From contig JANQFH010000008.1 in assembly GCA_028277945.1 (NCBI GenBank), forward strand, positions 383,442 through 447,441: a stretch of DNA of 64,000 bases, given 5' to 3'. This DNA comes from Oligoflexia bacterium. GTDB lineage: Bacteria; Bdellovibrionota_G; JANQFH01. Of the stretch, positions 44,475 to 53,255 are shown in pieces; within the stretch, counting starts at the first letter, position 1; every line of letters begins with the position of its first letter. The position numbers and the translations under genes are program-made. The notes under the pieces are model-generated. The model was not told the origin of the DNA. It saw only the letters and a list, made by a program, of their open reading frames with translations, and searched no databases.

Positions 44475-45637
44475 TGAAGTACGATCTAGCTGAAGAACAG
44501 AGGTTGTTGCGAGAGTCGATTCGTGAGTTTGTGGAGCATGAGATTATTCCACATGCAGGGGAATGGGATAAGCAGCATAGATTCCCGAGTGAGGTTATTC
44601 AAAAGTGTGCCGAGATGGGACTTGCGGGTGTCATGGTTCCCAAGGAGCTCGGTGGTGCTGGCTTGACGACATTAGACTACGTCATAGCGACGGAGGAAAT
44701 CTCTCGAGGTTGTGCCAGTACGGGTGTCATTCTTTCGGTGAACAACTCGCTTGTTTTAGATCCGCTGATGCGTTTTGGCAACGAAGCCCAAAAACAGAAA
44801 TATATACCCCCGTTAGCTTCCGGTGAGCAACTTGGTTGTTTCGGCCTCACCGAACCCGCAGCAGGTTCCGATGCAGGAAGTCAAAAGACGGTTTATCGGG
44901 AAGAAGACGATTGTTTTTTGATTAATGGAACGAAAAACTTCATTACCAACGGACCACAGGCAGATGTCTGCATACTGTTTGCCAGCAAAGATCCCTCTTT
45001 GGGGAATAAAGGTCTAACGGCATTTATTACCGAGAGCGGGTTTGCTGGTTTTAACCGAGGTAAAGCCGAGAACAAGATGGGCATCTGCGCTTCTGGGACT
45101 AGCACGATCACTGTCGATAATCTGCGGGTGCCGAAGGAGAATCGGCTCGGTGCCGAGGGCGAAGGCTTTAAGATTGCGATGTCGACTCTCGATGGCGGGC
45201 GTATTGGTATTGCTGCTCAAGCCGTGGGTATTGCTCAGGCTGCCTTAGAAGCAGCGCAGAGCTATGCTGGTGAGAGGGTGCAGTTTGGCCGGCCCATCGC
45301 TTCGTTTCAAGGGCTACGCTGGATGCTTGCTGACATGGCAGTCACTGTAGACGCAGCCCGGCTATTAACCTGGAAAGCCGCTGTGGTTAGGGATCGCGGT
45401 GAGCGCTATACCTTTGAAGCGTCACAGGCCAAGCTTTTTGCCAGCGAGACCGCCAACCGGGTTGCTGATAGGGCGGTGCAAATTCATGGTGGCTACGGAT
45501 ACATCAAGGAGTATCCCGTAGAACGCTTTTTTCGTGATGCCAAGATAACTGGAATCTATGAGGGTACAAGCGAGATTCAGCGACTGGTTGTTGCGCAGAA
45601 GATTCTCAAGGATCATTCGTTAGTTTGTAACGCGTAG
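44471..45637 (+). CDS. short-chain acyl-CoA dehydrogenase
   Basis: 388 aa FAD enzyme. The motifs are CFGLTEPAAGSDAGS, NGTKNFITNGPQADVC, ENKMGICASGTSTI, QAVGIAQAALEAA, the hinge QIHGGYGYIKEYPVERFFRD, and the C-terminal IYEGTSEIQRLVVA with the catalytic Glu. It resembles the butyryl-CoA dehydrogenase group, which fits the thiolase-hbd-crt neighbours. No etfA/etfB lies in the operon. Two ATGs (44471 and 44474) are possible starts. Its stop is 8 bp from that of the convergent Cys-rich gene. Confidence 0.93.
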   Translation: MMKYDLAEEQRLLRESIREFVEHEIIPHAGEWDKQHRFPSEVIQKCAEMGLAGVMVPKELGGAGLTTLDYVIATEEISRGCASTGVILSVNNSLVLDPLMRFGNEAQKQKYIPPLASGEQLGCFGLTEPAAGSDAGSQKTVYREEDDCFLINGTKNFITNGPQADVCILFASKDPSLGNKGLTAFITESGFAGFNRGKAENKMGICASGTSTITVDNLRVPKENRLGAEGEGFKIAMSTLDGGRIGIAAQAVGIAQAALEAAQSYAGERVQFGRPIASFQGLRWMLADMAVTVDAARLLTWKAAVVRDRGERYTFEASQAKLFASETANRVADRAVQIHGGYGYIKEYPVERFFRDAKITGIYEGTSEIQRLVVAQKILKDHSLVCNA

Positions 45638-45644
45638 ACTAAGC

Positions 45645-46028
45645 CTAGTTTTCTTTTTTAGATTTTTGATCGTCGCTCTCGTCTTTGGGCAGAAGCTCCT
45701 TGAGTGATTTTTTGCTACACTTGCCTAGAGTCTCCAGCCAGTGATAACCACATTTTTCGCAGATATCAGCCAATTTCACATCAGCACAGCTATCTAAATC
45801 AGCACTAAAGCCGCAGATTGTCCGGCCACTACGACCAATGGGTTTGGACTTTTTGCCCTTTTCACAGGTCTTCACGTTCATGGGTTCGGCAAAGACGCTC
45901 TTGATCTGTTCACCTTCCATTTCAACGCCAAAACAACAGACATCACCACTCAGTGGCGGGTTCTGAGCCTCCGCACCGAGGCTGGCAAAGAAGCAAAGCA
46001 TAACCAATATGCCGCGTGTAAGTTTCAT
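45645..46028 (-). CDS. small Cys-rich secreted protein, unknown
   Basis: 127 aa. The track start (46193) runs into the palindromic element. ATG 46028 is preceded by GAGGAGA at six bases and opens with a clear signal peptide (MKLTRGILVMLCFFASLGAEAQ). The mature chain has eight cysteines (CC, C, C, C, CxxC, C) and a lysine-rich tail (DDQKSKKEN), so it is probably a disulfide-bonded periplasmic or secreted protein. I do not recognise the family. The MITE-like element begins about 30 bp upstream and may supply or disrupt its promoter. Confidence 0.65.
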   Translation of the reverse strand: MKLTRGILVMLCFFASLGAEAQNPPLSGDVCCFGVEMEGEQIKSVFAEPMNVKTCEKGKKSKPIGRSGRTICGFSADLDSCADVKLADICEKCGYHWLETLGKCSKKSLKELLPKDESDDQKSKKEN

Positions 46029-46059
46029 AGCTGTCTCCTCATATAGTGAATTCATTACT

Positions 46060-46325
46060 AGTGTCCTGTCCCACGAATATTCTGTCAATTCTTTCCACGT
46101 TTCCTCTATAGGCGTGTCCAACCAAGCCTTCGGCGAATGGCTCGGCTCGCTCCCCTCGCCTGCGCTTGATTTCGCCTCAGGCTGGTTAGACACGCCTGCA
46201 GAGCTGTCGGTGAATGGGTTGCGTAGATATAGCGTACTGGTGGAGCGCCGGAGCGTAGCAAAACAACCCAGTTGCCTCTATAGACCTAAAGACTTTGACA
46301 AAATATTTACGTGGGACAAGACAGT
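46060..46325. mobile_element. MITE-like element with long terminal inverted repeats
   Basis: 266 bp bounded by inverted repeats: the left end AGTGTCCTGTCCCACG-AATATT-TGTCAA (46060-46088) and the reverse complement of 46295-46325 agree at about 26 of 29 positions, with one 2-base gap. A second inverted pair inside (46110-46128 and 46180-46197, core GTGTC-AACCA-GCC) makes it largely self-complementary. There is no transposase, so it would be non-autonomous. I see no clear target duplication. ORF 46009-46386 across it is not credible. Confidence 0.72.
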
Positions 46326-46372
46326 GGCTGGTATCTTGCCTCTGGAAGGGAAGCATTATAAGCTGCTCAACC

Positions 46373-47332
46373 ATGATTCGCTATAAGCTTGGTGAGACGT
46401 TGCCCCAGGTTGAGGGTCTGGCACACGGTTCGGTGGTAACGGTTGGCAATTTCGATGGCCTGCACTTAGGTCACCGCATGATTCTAGAGAAGACAGTTGC
46501 CATGGCCCAATCCCAGGGCAAGGCGGCGGTGGCAGTGGTTTTTGATCCGCATCCAGCCGTTGTGTTGCGACCAGCAACCGTATTACCGCTGCTGTCTACG
46601 GTGGCGGAACGCTATCAAACCATGACCTGTTGGGGAGTGGCATCAGTCGTTTGCTTAGAGTTTACGCGCGAACTATCGTTGCTTACAGCTAGAGAGTTTT
46701 GTCAAAAGATCCTCAAGCAGTGGCTCAAAATGGAGCTGTTGTGTGTGGGGCAGGGTTTCCGACTCGGGCATAAGCGTCAAGGAGATGAAACAGAGTTGCG
46801 CGGTATTGGCAGCGAGATCGGATTTCAGACGCACTTTTTGCCGCCCTATGTGGTTGCTGGTGCTGTGGTTTCTAGCTCGCGCATTCGCGATGTCCTGCTC
46901 CAAGGTGCGGTCGAAGAGGCGGCCACCCTATTGGGTCATCCCTATGTGATTCGAGGTCAGGTGGTGCAGGGGGAGCAGCGTGGTAGGAGCCTTGGTTTTC
47001 CGACCGCCAACCTGCAGATCGAAGCCAATCGGCTGTTGCCGGCGCGAGGGGTTTATGCGACGACCGTCACCTGCCAAGGCCAGAGCTTTAATGCCGTAAC
47101 CAATGTAGGCCACCGACCTACCTTTGACAAACCAGAGCAGCTGCATGTTGAATCTTATCTGCTTGATTTTCAGGGAGATCTCTATGGTGAGCAATGTGCG
47201 CTGGCCTTTGCGGCGCGGCTGCGCGATGAACAGACCTTTCAAGACCCACAGGCACTGCAACAGGCTATCTCCACTGATATTGCCTCTGCCAGAGCGTTCT
47301 TTGCGCAGGTGGGCTCTACTCGGGGCCTGTAG
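46373..47332 (+). CDS. ribF: bifunctional riboflavin kinase / FAD synthetase
   Basis: 319 aa from ATG 46373; the track start lies in the MITE-like element. The FAD synthetase nucleotidyltransferase domain has VVTVGNFDGLHLGHRMIL and VGQGFRLGHKRQGD, then SSSRIRDVLLQGAV. The riboflavin kinase domain starts GQVVQGEQRGRSLGFPTANL and VTNVGHRPTF. It makes FMN and FAD, cofactors for the acyl-CoA dehydrogenases here. No ribosome binding site or FMN riboswitch is visible. A GGGGC-N5-GCCCC hairpin straddles the stop codon but has no T-tract. Confidence 0.95.
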   Translation: MIRYKLGETLPQVEGLAHGSVVTVGNFDGLHLGHRMILEKTVAMAQSQGKAAVAVVFDPHPAVVLRPATVLPLLSTVAERYQTMTCWGVASVVCLEFTRELSLLTAREFCQKILKQWLKMELLCVGQGFRLGHKRQGDETELRGIGSEIGFQTHFLPPYVVAGAVVSSSRIRDVLLQGAVEEAATLLGHPYVIRGQVVQGEQRGRSLGFPTANLQIEANRLLPARGVYATTVTCQGQSFNAVTNVGHRPTFDKPEQLHVESYLLDFQGDLYGEQCALAFAARLRDEQTFQDPQALQQAISTDIASARAFFAQVGSTRGL

Positions 47333-47350
47333 CCCCATTGCCGTTCCTCG

Positions 47351-47380
47351 GTTGACAAAAATTGTCAACGCTGTTATTGT
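47351..47380 (+). promoter_or_regulatory. pilB promoter with overlapping palindrome
   Basis: TTGACA at 47352-47357, exactly 17 bases, TATTGT at 47375-47380. The palindrome GTTGACAA-AAA-TTGTCAAC (47351-47369, perfect 8-bp arms) covers the -35, a typical repressor-operator layout. pilB starts 120 bases further on, leaving a long leader. Confidence 0.65.
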
Positions 47381-47501
47381 AAATATATTGCATTATCCGG
47401 TGGTTACCTCATCTTCACCGTGTTCAACAACTTTCATTACGAGTTCGTCAAAATCCGAAAGTCCTGTTTGCTGGGATCCTGAATAAAGGGGGAATCGATA
47501 T

Positions 47502-49193
47502 ATGGCCAGATGGGGCGAACTATTGGTGCGAGAGAAGCTGATCTCGCCCCAACAGCTACAGAAGGCACTTGAGGAACAGAAAGCCAGCGGTGGTCGGCTT
47601 GGCCTCAACTTGACCAAGCTCGGTTTCATCAAGGAGCAGGAACTAACCAACTTTCTCAGCAAGCACTACGGCGTGCCCTCGATCAACCTCTCCGAGTTTG
47701 AGATAGACCCAGACATTATTAATTTGATTCCAAAAGAGGTGGCGGAAAAACATCAAGTTATCCCAGTAAACAAGGCAGGAGCCAATCTCATTGTGGCGAT
47801 GGCAGACCCCTCCAATATCTATGCTCTTGATGATCTCAAATTTCTTACGGGTTACAACATTGAGGTTGTCGTTGCTTCAGAAGTTGCCATCAAAGAGTCC
47901 TTTGAAAAGTTCTACGATGACAGCGCCAAGTTCGACGATGTTCTGGCCGACTTTGATGATGATGTTGAATACATTGCTGACGAAGATGCTCCAGATATTC
48001 AAGAGCTTGCTAAATCGAGTGAAGAGGCTCCGGTTGTAAAGCTTGTAAATCTGATTCTCGTGGATGCTGTCAAGAAACAGGCTAGTGACATTCATATTGA
48101 ACCATACGAAAGAAGTTTTCGCGTACGCTATCGAATTGATGGTGTTCTCTACGAAGTGATGAAACCTCCGATCAAATTAAAGAACGCCATAACCTCTCGT
48201 GTAAAGATCATGGCTGACCTTGACATTGCCGAACGGCGGCTGCCGCAGGATGGCCGTATCAAAATTAAGATGGGCAAAGGTAAAGAGATGGACTTCCGCG
48301 TCTCTGTTTTGCCAACCCTCTTTGGTGAAAAGGTCGTGTTACGATTACTCGACAAGAGCAACCTGCAGTTGGATATGACCAAACTTGGTTTTGAAGAGAA
48401 AGCACTGCAGGACTTTAAAGTGAGCATACACAAACCCTTTGGTATGGTGCTGGTTACTGGGCCAACTGGGAGTGGCAAGACCACCACGCTCTATTCAGCA
48501 CTTTCCGAGCTAAACAAGGTGAGCGAAAATATTTCCACGGCCGAAGACCCGGTTGAGTTTAACCTGCCGGGTATCAATCAGGTGCAGATGCATGAGAGCA
48601 TCGGTCTTAACTTTGCTGCATCGCTACGTTCGTTTTTGCGGCAGGATCCAGATATTATCATGGTGGGTGAGATTCGTGATTTTGAGACCGCGGAGATAGC
48701 CATTAAGGCTGCGCTTACCGGTCATATGGTGCTTAGTACTCTGCATACCAACGACGCTCCCAGTACGGTTAATCGACTGCTCAACATGGGAATCGAGCCC
48801 TTTCTTGTCGCCTCTTCAGTGAACTGTGTTGTTGCGCAGAGGCTAGCACGAAAAATCTGTGAGGAGTGTAAAGAGCCCGTAACGATTCCAGTACAGACGC
48901 TCATTGATGCGGGCATGAATCCTGACGTTGCCAGTACTATCAAATGCAATAAGGGTAAAGGCTGTTCCGTGTGCAGTGATACGGGTTATAAAGGCCGTAT
49001 CGCTATATACGAGGTGATGCCGATTAGTGAAGAGGTCAAAGAGTTTATTCTTAATGGCGCATCTACTGCTGAACTAAAACGAGAGGCCATTCGTCTTGGT
49101 ATGAAAACCATGCGTATGAGTGCCCTGACTAAACTCGAAGAGGGGACCACGACACTCGAAGAGGTGATGCGGGTCTCGATAACCGACAATTAA
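47502..49193 (+). CDS. pilB: type IV pilus extension ATPase PilB
   Basis: 563 aa. The N-terminal GspE-N domains (MARWGELLVREKLISPQQL, with VPSINLSEFEIDP) are followed by the core ATPase: ASDIHIEPYERSFRVRYRIDG, Walker A GPTGSGKTTTL (about 323), the Asp box STAEDPVEFNLPGI, Walker B LRQDPDIIMVGEIRDFETAEI, and the His box TLHTNDAPS. The zinc site is CEEC...CSVC. A hexamer at the inner membrane powers pilin polymerisation. It is first in the pil cluster, 25 bp before pilT. Confidence 0.97.
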   Translation: MARWGELLVREKLISPQQLQKALEEQKASGGRLGLNLTKLGFIKEQELTNFLSKHYGVPSINLSEFEIDPDIINLIPKEVAEKHQVIPVNKAGANLIVAMADPSNIYALDDLKFLTGYNIEVVVASEVAIKESFEKFYDDSAKFDDVLADFDDDVEYIADEDAPDIQELAKSSEEAPVVKLVNLILVDAVKKQASDIHIEPYERSFRVRYRIDGVLYEVMKPPIKLKNAITSRVKIMADLDIAERRLPQDGRIKIKMGKGKEMDFRVSVLPTLFGEKVVLRLLDKSNLQLDMTKLGFEEKALQDFKVSIHKPFGMVLVTGPTGSGKTTTLYSALSELNKVSENISTAEDPVEFNLPGINQVQMHESIGLNFAASLRSFLRQDPDIIMVGEIRDFETAEIAIKAALTGHMVLSTLHTNDAPSTVNRLLNMGIEPFLVASSVNCVVAQRLARKICEECKEPVTIPVQTLIDAGMNPDVASTIKCNKGKGCSVCSDTGYKGRIAIYEVMPISEEVKEFILNGASTAELKREAIRLGMKTMRMSALTKLEEGTTTLEEVMRVSITDN

Positions 49194-49218
49194 TCTTCTG
49201 TCTAAGTGGGAGTAATCT

Positions 49219-50316
49219 ATGCCAAACTTACATCAGCTGCTCAAGGCGATGGTCGAGAAGGGTGCTTCAGACTTGCATATCACTACAGGCACGGCACCGC
49301 AGTTACGCATAGACGGCCGTCTAACGCCGCTGAAGACTCCGCCCCTGGTACCCGCGGAGACCAAGCAGCTCTGTTACAGTATTCTTACAGAGCAGCAGAA
49401 ACACCAGTTTGAAGAACACAACGAGCTTGACCTGTCGTTCGGTGTCAAAGGCCTGGCGCGTTTTCGTGGTAATGTCTACATGCAGCGTGGTGCCGTTGCG
49501 GGTGCCTTTCGGACGATACCATTCAAGATTCAAACCTTTCAAGAGTTGGGCCTGCCTCCGGTCGTGAATGAACTGATTAAGAAGCCACGCGGATTGATTT
49601 TGGTTACTGGCCCTACTGGCAGCGGTAAGTCAACCAGCCTAGCGTCCATGCTTGATAAAATAAATAACGACCGACATGAGCACATTATTACCATTGAAGA
49701 CCCTATTGAGTTTTTACATCCTCATAAAGGTTGCGTCGTAAATCAGCGGGAGGTTGGTACGGATACCTTGGGTTTTAAGAACGCTCTCAAGTACGTACTC
49801 AGACAGGATCCAGATGTGGTGTTGGTGGGTGAGTTACGCGATCTTGAGACCATCGAAGCCGCCTTAACGCTGGCTGAAACCGGCCACTTAGCGCTGGCTA
49901 CCTTACACACAAATTCCTGTGTACAGACCATCAACCGTATTATTGATGTCTTTCCACCGCATCAACAACACCAAGTGCGTGCCCAACTGTCGTTCGTTTT
50001 GGAAGGAGTGTTTTCGCAGACTCTGCTGAATAAGGGATCTGGGAAAGGACGCGTTCTTGCAGTAGAGGTCATGATTCCCACGCCTGCCATCAGAAATCTC
50101 ATTCGTGAAGACAAGATCCACATGATCTACTCACAGATGCAGGTGGGACAGACAAAGTATGGCATGCAGACAATGAATCAATCGCTTTTCTCCCTCTACA
50201 TGCGCCGGCTTGTTACTCTGGACGCGGCTATGCAACGCTCACCAGATCTTGAAGAATTTCGCAATATGTTGGCAGAGGGTGGCGATGTTCGCGGGACGGG
50301 AACAGAAGGCAAGTGA
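49219..50316 (+). CDS. pilT: type IV pilus retraction ATPase PilT
   Basis: 365 aa. Walker A is GPTGSGKSTSLASM (about 131), the Asp box TIEDPIEFLHPHKG, Walker B LRQDPDVVLVGELRDLETIEA, the His box TLHTNS, and the PilT-specific AIRNLIREDK (about 292). It depolymerises the pilus for twitching motility and DNA uptake. GTGGGAG precedes ATG 49219, giving weak initiation. It is followed by pilC after 45 bp. Confidence 0.97.
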   Translation: MPNLHQLLKAMVEKGASDLHITTGTAPQLRIDGRLTPLKTPPLVPAETKQLCYSILTEQQKHQFEEHNELDLSFGVKGLARFRGNVYMQRGAVAGAFRTIPFKIQTFQELGLPPVVNELIKKPRGLILVTGPTGSGKSTSLASMLDKINNDRHEHIITIEDPIEFLHPHKGCVVNQREVGTDTLGFKNALKYVLRQDPDVVLVGELRDLETIEAALTLAETGHLALATLHTNSCVQTINRIIDVFPPHQQHQVRAQLSFVLEGVFSQTLLNKGSGKGRVLAVEVMIPTPAIRNLIREDKIHMIYSQMQVGQTKYGMQTMNQSLFSLYMRRLVTLDAAMQRSPDLEEFRNMLAEGGDVRGTGTEGK

Positions 50317-50361
50317 AAGCTACCATTGACAACTAACTAGGAAGAGTTTGGAGGATTTTTT

Positions 50362-51588
50362 ATGGCAACCTATCAGTGGGAAGGCGTAACTCGTAGTGGC
50401 GATGTTCGCAAGGGTGAACGTGAGGCTCCGAGTCAAGCTGCCGTTATCAGCTGGATGCGTGAGCAGCAGCTGCGACCACGCCGCATTCAGGTAAAGCGTC
50501 GGGCCATGCGAAGTCGCGCCCGTGGTGGCGGTCGTTACCGGGGTGGCGTGCCAGCGAAAGAGATTGTCATTTTTTCGCGACAGTTTGCAACCATGATCGA
50601 TGCTGGTCTGCCGTTGGTGCAGTGTTTGGATATTCTTGCTGGACAGCAGGCACATAAGGGCTTTCAAAAGGTACTCTATGAGGTTAAGGCAGATGTCGAG
50701 GGGGGCTCAACTTTTGCCGATGCCTTGAAAAAACACCCAAAGGCTTTTGATGACCTCTTTGTCAGCTTGGTTCAGGCTGGAGAGATTGGCGGTATTCTAG
50801 ATACGATTTTTTTACGTATCGCTAACTATCTGGAGAAGGTGGAAAAGTTAAAAAAGAAGATCAAGGGAGCTATGACCTACCCAGCTATTGTTATGGTCGT
50901 GGCAGCCTTAGTGGTTATGGTTCTATTGGTTTTCGTCATTCCTGTCTTTGAAAACATGTTTAAGGAGTTTGGTGGTGACTTGCCGGCTTTGACTCAGACT
51001 GTTATTAACATCAGCAAGAACTCAAAGACCGTATTACCCGTTGCCATTGTCGCGTTGATCGTCTTCGCCATCATTTTTAAACTAGTCTACAGCAACCCAA
51101 AGGGACGTCTCTTTCTCGATGCAACCTTCTTAAAGATGCCGGTGCTGGGTCCGTTACTGCGAAAGGTAGCAGTAGCGCGTTTTACCAGAACCCTTGGTAC
51201 CATGATCAGCAGTGGTGTACCGATATTGGATGGTCTTGATATTGTTTCAAAGACAGCCGGTAACAAGGTTATTGAAAATGCTATCTTGTTGACTAAACAG
51301 CGCATCAGCGAAGGAAAGACCATAGCCGAGCCATTGATGCAGACTAAAGTCTTTCCCAACATGGTTTGCCAGATGATTGCCGTGGGTGAGGCTACCGGTG
51401 CCATGGATGCGATGTTAAGTAAAGTCGCTGATTTCTACGATGAAGAGGTCGACACAGCAGTCGATGCACTAACTTCGCTGCTGGAGCCAATGCTCATGGT
51501 CTTTCTCGGCGTGGTTATCGGTGGTCTAGTTATTGCTATGTACCTACCTGTATTTAAGTTGGCGGGTAGTATCTCCAACGTGAAGTAA
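50362..51588 (+). CDS. pilC: type IV pilus platform protein PilC
   Basis: 408 aa GspF-family membrane protein. The opening MATYQWEGVTRSGDVRKGE and FSRQFATMIDAGLPLVQCLDIL mark the first cytoplasmic domain. Three transmembrane segments lie near 170-190, 220-245 and 375-398, with a repeated second domain (FTRTLGTMISSGVPILDGLDIV). It couples PilB and PilT to the growing fibre. GGAGG precedes ATG 50362; pilS starts 3 bp after its stop. Confidence 0.96.
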   Translation: MATYQWEGVTRSGDVRKGEREAPSQAAVISWMREQQLRPRRIQVKRRAMRSRARGGGRYRGGVPAKEIVIFSRQFATMIDAGLPLVQCLDILAGQQAHKGFQKVLYEVKADVEGGSTFADALKKHPKAFDDLFVSLVQAGEIGGILDTIFLRIANYLEKVEKLKKKIKGAMTYPAIVMVVAALVVMVLLVFVIPVFENMFKEFGGDLPALTQTVINISKNSKTVLPVAIVALIVFAIIFKLVYSNPKGRLFLDATFLKMPVLGPLLRKVAVARFTRTLGTMISSGVPILDGLDIVSKTAGNKVIENAILLTKQRISEGKTIAEPLMQTKVFPNMVCQMIAVGEATGAMDAMLSKVADFYDEEVDTAVDALTSLLEPMLMVFLGVVIGGLVIAMYLPVFKLAGSISNVK

Positions 51589-51591
51589 CAC

Positions 51592-53253
51592 ATGTTTCGC
51601 AAGGCTGAGTCAGCGTTGTTAACTGTGGCCGATCCCATGCGGTCGCAGCTCCGCTGGCTTGTCGCTCTACGTCTAACCATTATCACCGTTTTATTCGGCT
51701 CGGCTCTTTATATTCAGGTCGGCGGCGAGAGTAGTCTGTTTGGCCATAGTATTCGCGTGCTTTGGTGGTTGATTGCCATTTCCTATCTTTTTTCCGTGAC
51801 TTCACTTTGGCTGTTGAAGCGTTGTGGCGCAGGAGGTTTGCAGTGGCTGAGTCGTAGCCAAATCTTCTACGATATTTTTCTATCGACAGGTTTGGTTTAC
51901 ATTACCGGCAGTGTTGCCAGCATATTTACGCCTCTCTATTATGTAAACATTTTCTTCGCAACCTTTGTTTTTGGAAGACACTTTGGCTATCTCGTTGCTG
52001 GCTTGTGTACGGTATCGTACGCACTGTTGCTAGTACTCGAATTCTACAATATCTTGCCACCAAGCCTTGGAGTTTTGGTCGGCAGCAGTAGTTATGACCC
52101 GCTTAAAGTGGTTTTGTCGATTTTGATCAATATGGGTCTGTTCAGTATTGCCGCTATGATCTTCGGTTATCTCACCGACAGACTGAGGTCTACCGAAAAT
52201 CGTCTTCTCGTGGATAAACAGAGACTTGCACAACTCGAGAATCTTCATGAAGCTATTCTCGAGAATATATCTAGTGGTGTTATCGCGATTTCAAAGAGCG
52301 CTAAGATTATTAGCATCAATCGCGCTGCACAACGTATTTTTCAACTGCATGCGAGAGAGGTTCTAGGGATGGACCTTGGCGAGATCCTGCCTGATGTCAA
52401 GGAGAAGATCTTTGGCAGACGCAGTGAGGCTGTAGAAAGCTCTCTCAAGGTCATGGAGTGGGAGTTTCCCTATAGTATAGAAGAGGCAGAGAGCCTCTAT
52501 CTCAGTGTAGCGGTCTCCAATCTAGGTGAACGTGGTTTTATTATCGCGGTTCAGGACCTGACGAGTTATCACCAGATGGAGGAGAAGGTAAAACATAGCG
52601 ATCGCTTAGCGGCGGTGGGTAAACTCGCTGCCGCCATAGCGCACGAAATCCGCAACCCTTTAGCCTCTATTAGTGGTTCGATAGAGATGCTGCAAGCTGA
52701 AAGCGGACTCGACGCCAACAAGCGTTTGATGGGTATCGTGCTAAAGGAGACACAGAGGCTAAATAAGATGATTAGTGACTTTCTCTGTTTTGCAAAACCG
52801 AATCCAGCGACGCTGGCAACCATCGATCTAACCAAGCTCATCGATGAGACCATCATGCTATTTCAGAACAGCGAAGGCTGTCATAAAATCAAAGTGTCGC
52901 ATGGAGGGCATTACAGTGTAGATGCCGATGGTAGTCAGATTCGCCAGGTTTTGTGGAACCTACTGCAAAACGCCAAAGAGGCTTCTGATTCGGAGGGAGA
53001 CATTGGCATTTCTACAACTTACTTGCCACAGAGAGAGCGTGTCTGTATTGACATCGAGGACAATGGTGGTGGCGTTGCTGGACCGCTGCGAGATCAGATC
53101 TTTGATCCCTTTTTTACCACCAAACAGCATGGATCGGGCTTAGGGCTGCCAACGGTGGCAAGAATCCTTGAAGCGAATCGTGGTTATATTGAACTGCTTT
53201 CAACCCAAGAAGGGCAAGGCACCGTGTTTCGGGTCTACTTGCAAGGCGGTTAA
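51592..53253 (+). CDS. pilS: sensor histidine kinase PilS
   Basis: 553 aa. Six transmembrane helices fill residues 20-200 (RLTIITVLFGSALYIQVG, LVYITGSVASIFTPLYYVNIFF). A PAS domain (about 225-330, NISSGVIAISKSAKIISIN) follows. The HisKA box is AAAIAHEIRNPLASISGSIEML (about 350) and the ATPase domain has QVLWNLLQNAKEASD and GSGLGLPTVARILEANRG. This is the pilus-specific NtrB-like kinase that senses pilin level in the inner membrane and controls PilR, encoded 2 bp downstream. Confidence 0.94.
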   Translation: MFRKAESALLTVADPMRSQLRWLVALRLTIITVLFGSALYIQVGGESSLFGHSIRVLWWLIAISYLFSVTSLWLLKRCGAGGLQWLSRSQIFYDIFLSTGLVYITGSVASIFTPLYYVNIFFATFVFGRHFGYLVAGLCTVSYALLLVLEFYNILPPSLGVLVGSSSYDPLKVVLSILINMGLFSIAAMIFGYLTDRLRSTENRLLVDKQRLAQLENLHEAILENISSGVIAISKSAKIISINRAAQRIFQLHAREVLGMDLGEILPDVKEKIFGRRSEAVESSLKVMEWEFPYSIEEAESLYLSVAVSNLGERGFIIAVQDLTSYHQMEEKVKHSDRLAAVGKLAAAIAHEIRNPLASISGSIEMLQAESGLDANKRLMGIVLKETQRLNKMISDFLCFAKPNPATLATIDLTKLIDETIMLFQNSEGCHKIKVSHGGHYSVDADGSQIRQVLWNLLQNAKEASDSEGDIGISTTYLPQRERVCIDIEDNGGGVAGPLRDQIFDPFFTTKQHGSGLGLPTVARILEANRGYIELLSTQEGQGTVFRVYLQGG

Positions 53254-53255
53254 TT

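Noticed and set aside
45638-45670. Terminator between the acyl-CoA dehydrogenase and the Cys-rich gene
   Set aside because: ACTA-AGCC-TAGT followed by a T-rich run has only a 4-bp stem, too weak to call.
46029-46372. FMN riboswitch before ribF
   Set aside because: The region is accounted for by the inverted-repeat element, and no FMN-aptamer core motif (AGGGTGAAATTCCC-like) is visible.
46009-46386. 125-aa ORF spanning the MITE-like element
   Set aside because: It is made of the terminal and inner inverted repeats, has no ribosome binding site, and overlaps the ribF start.
47322-47336. Rho-independent terminator at the end of ribF
   Set aside because: GGGGC-N5-GCCCC is a good short stem but is followed by ATTGCCG, not a T-tract, so I do not call it a terminator.
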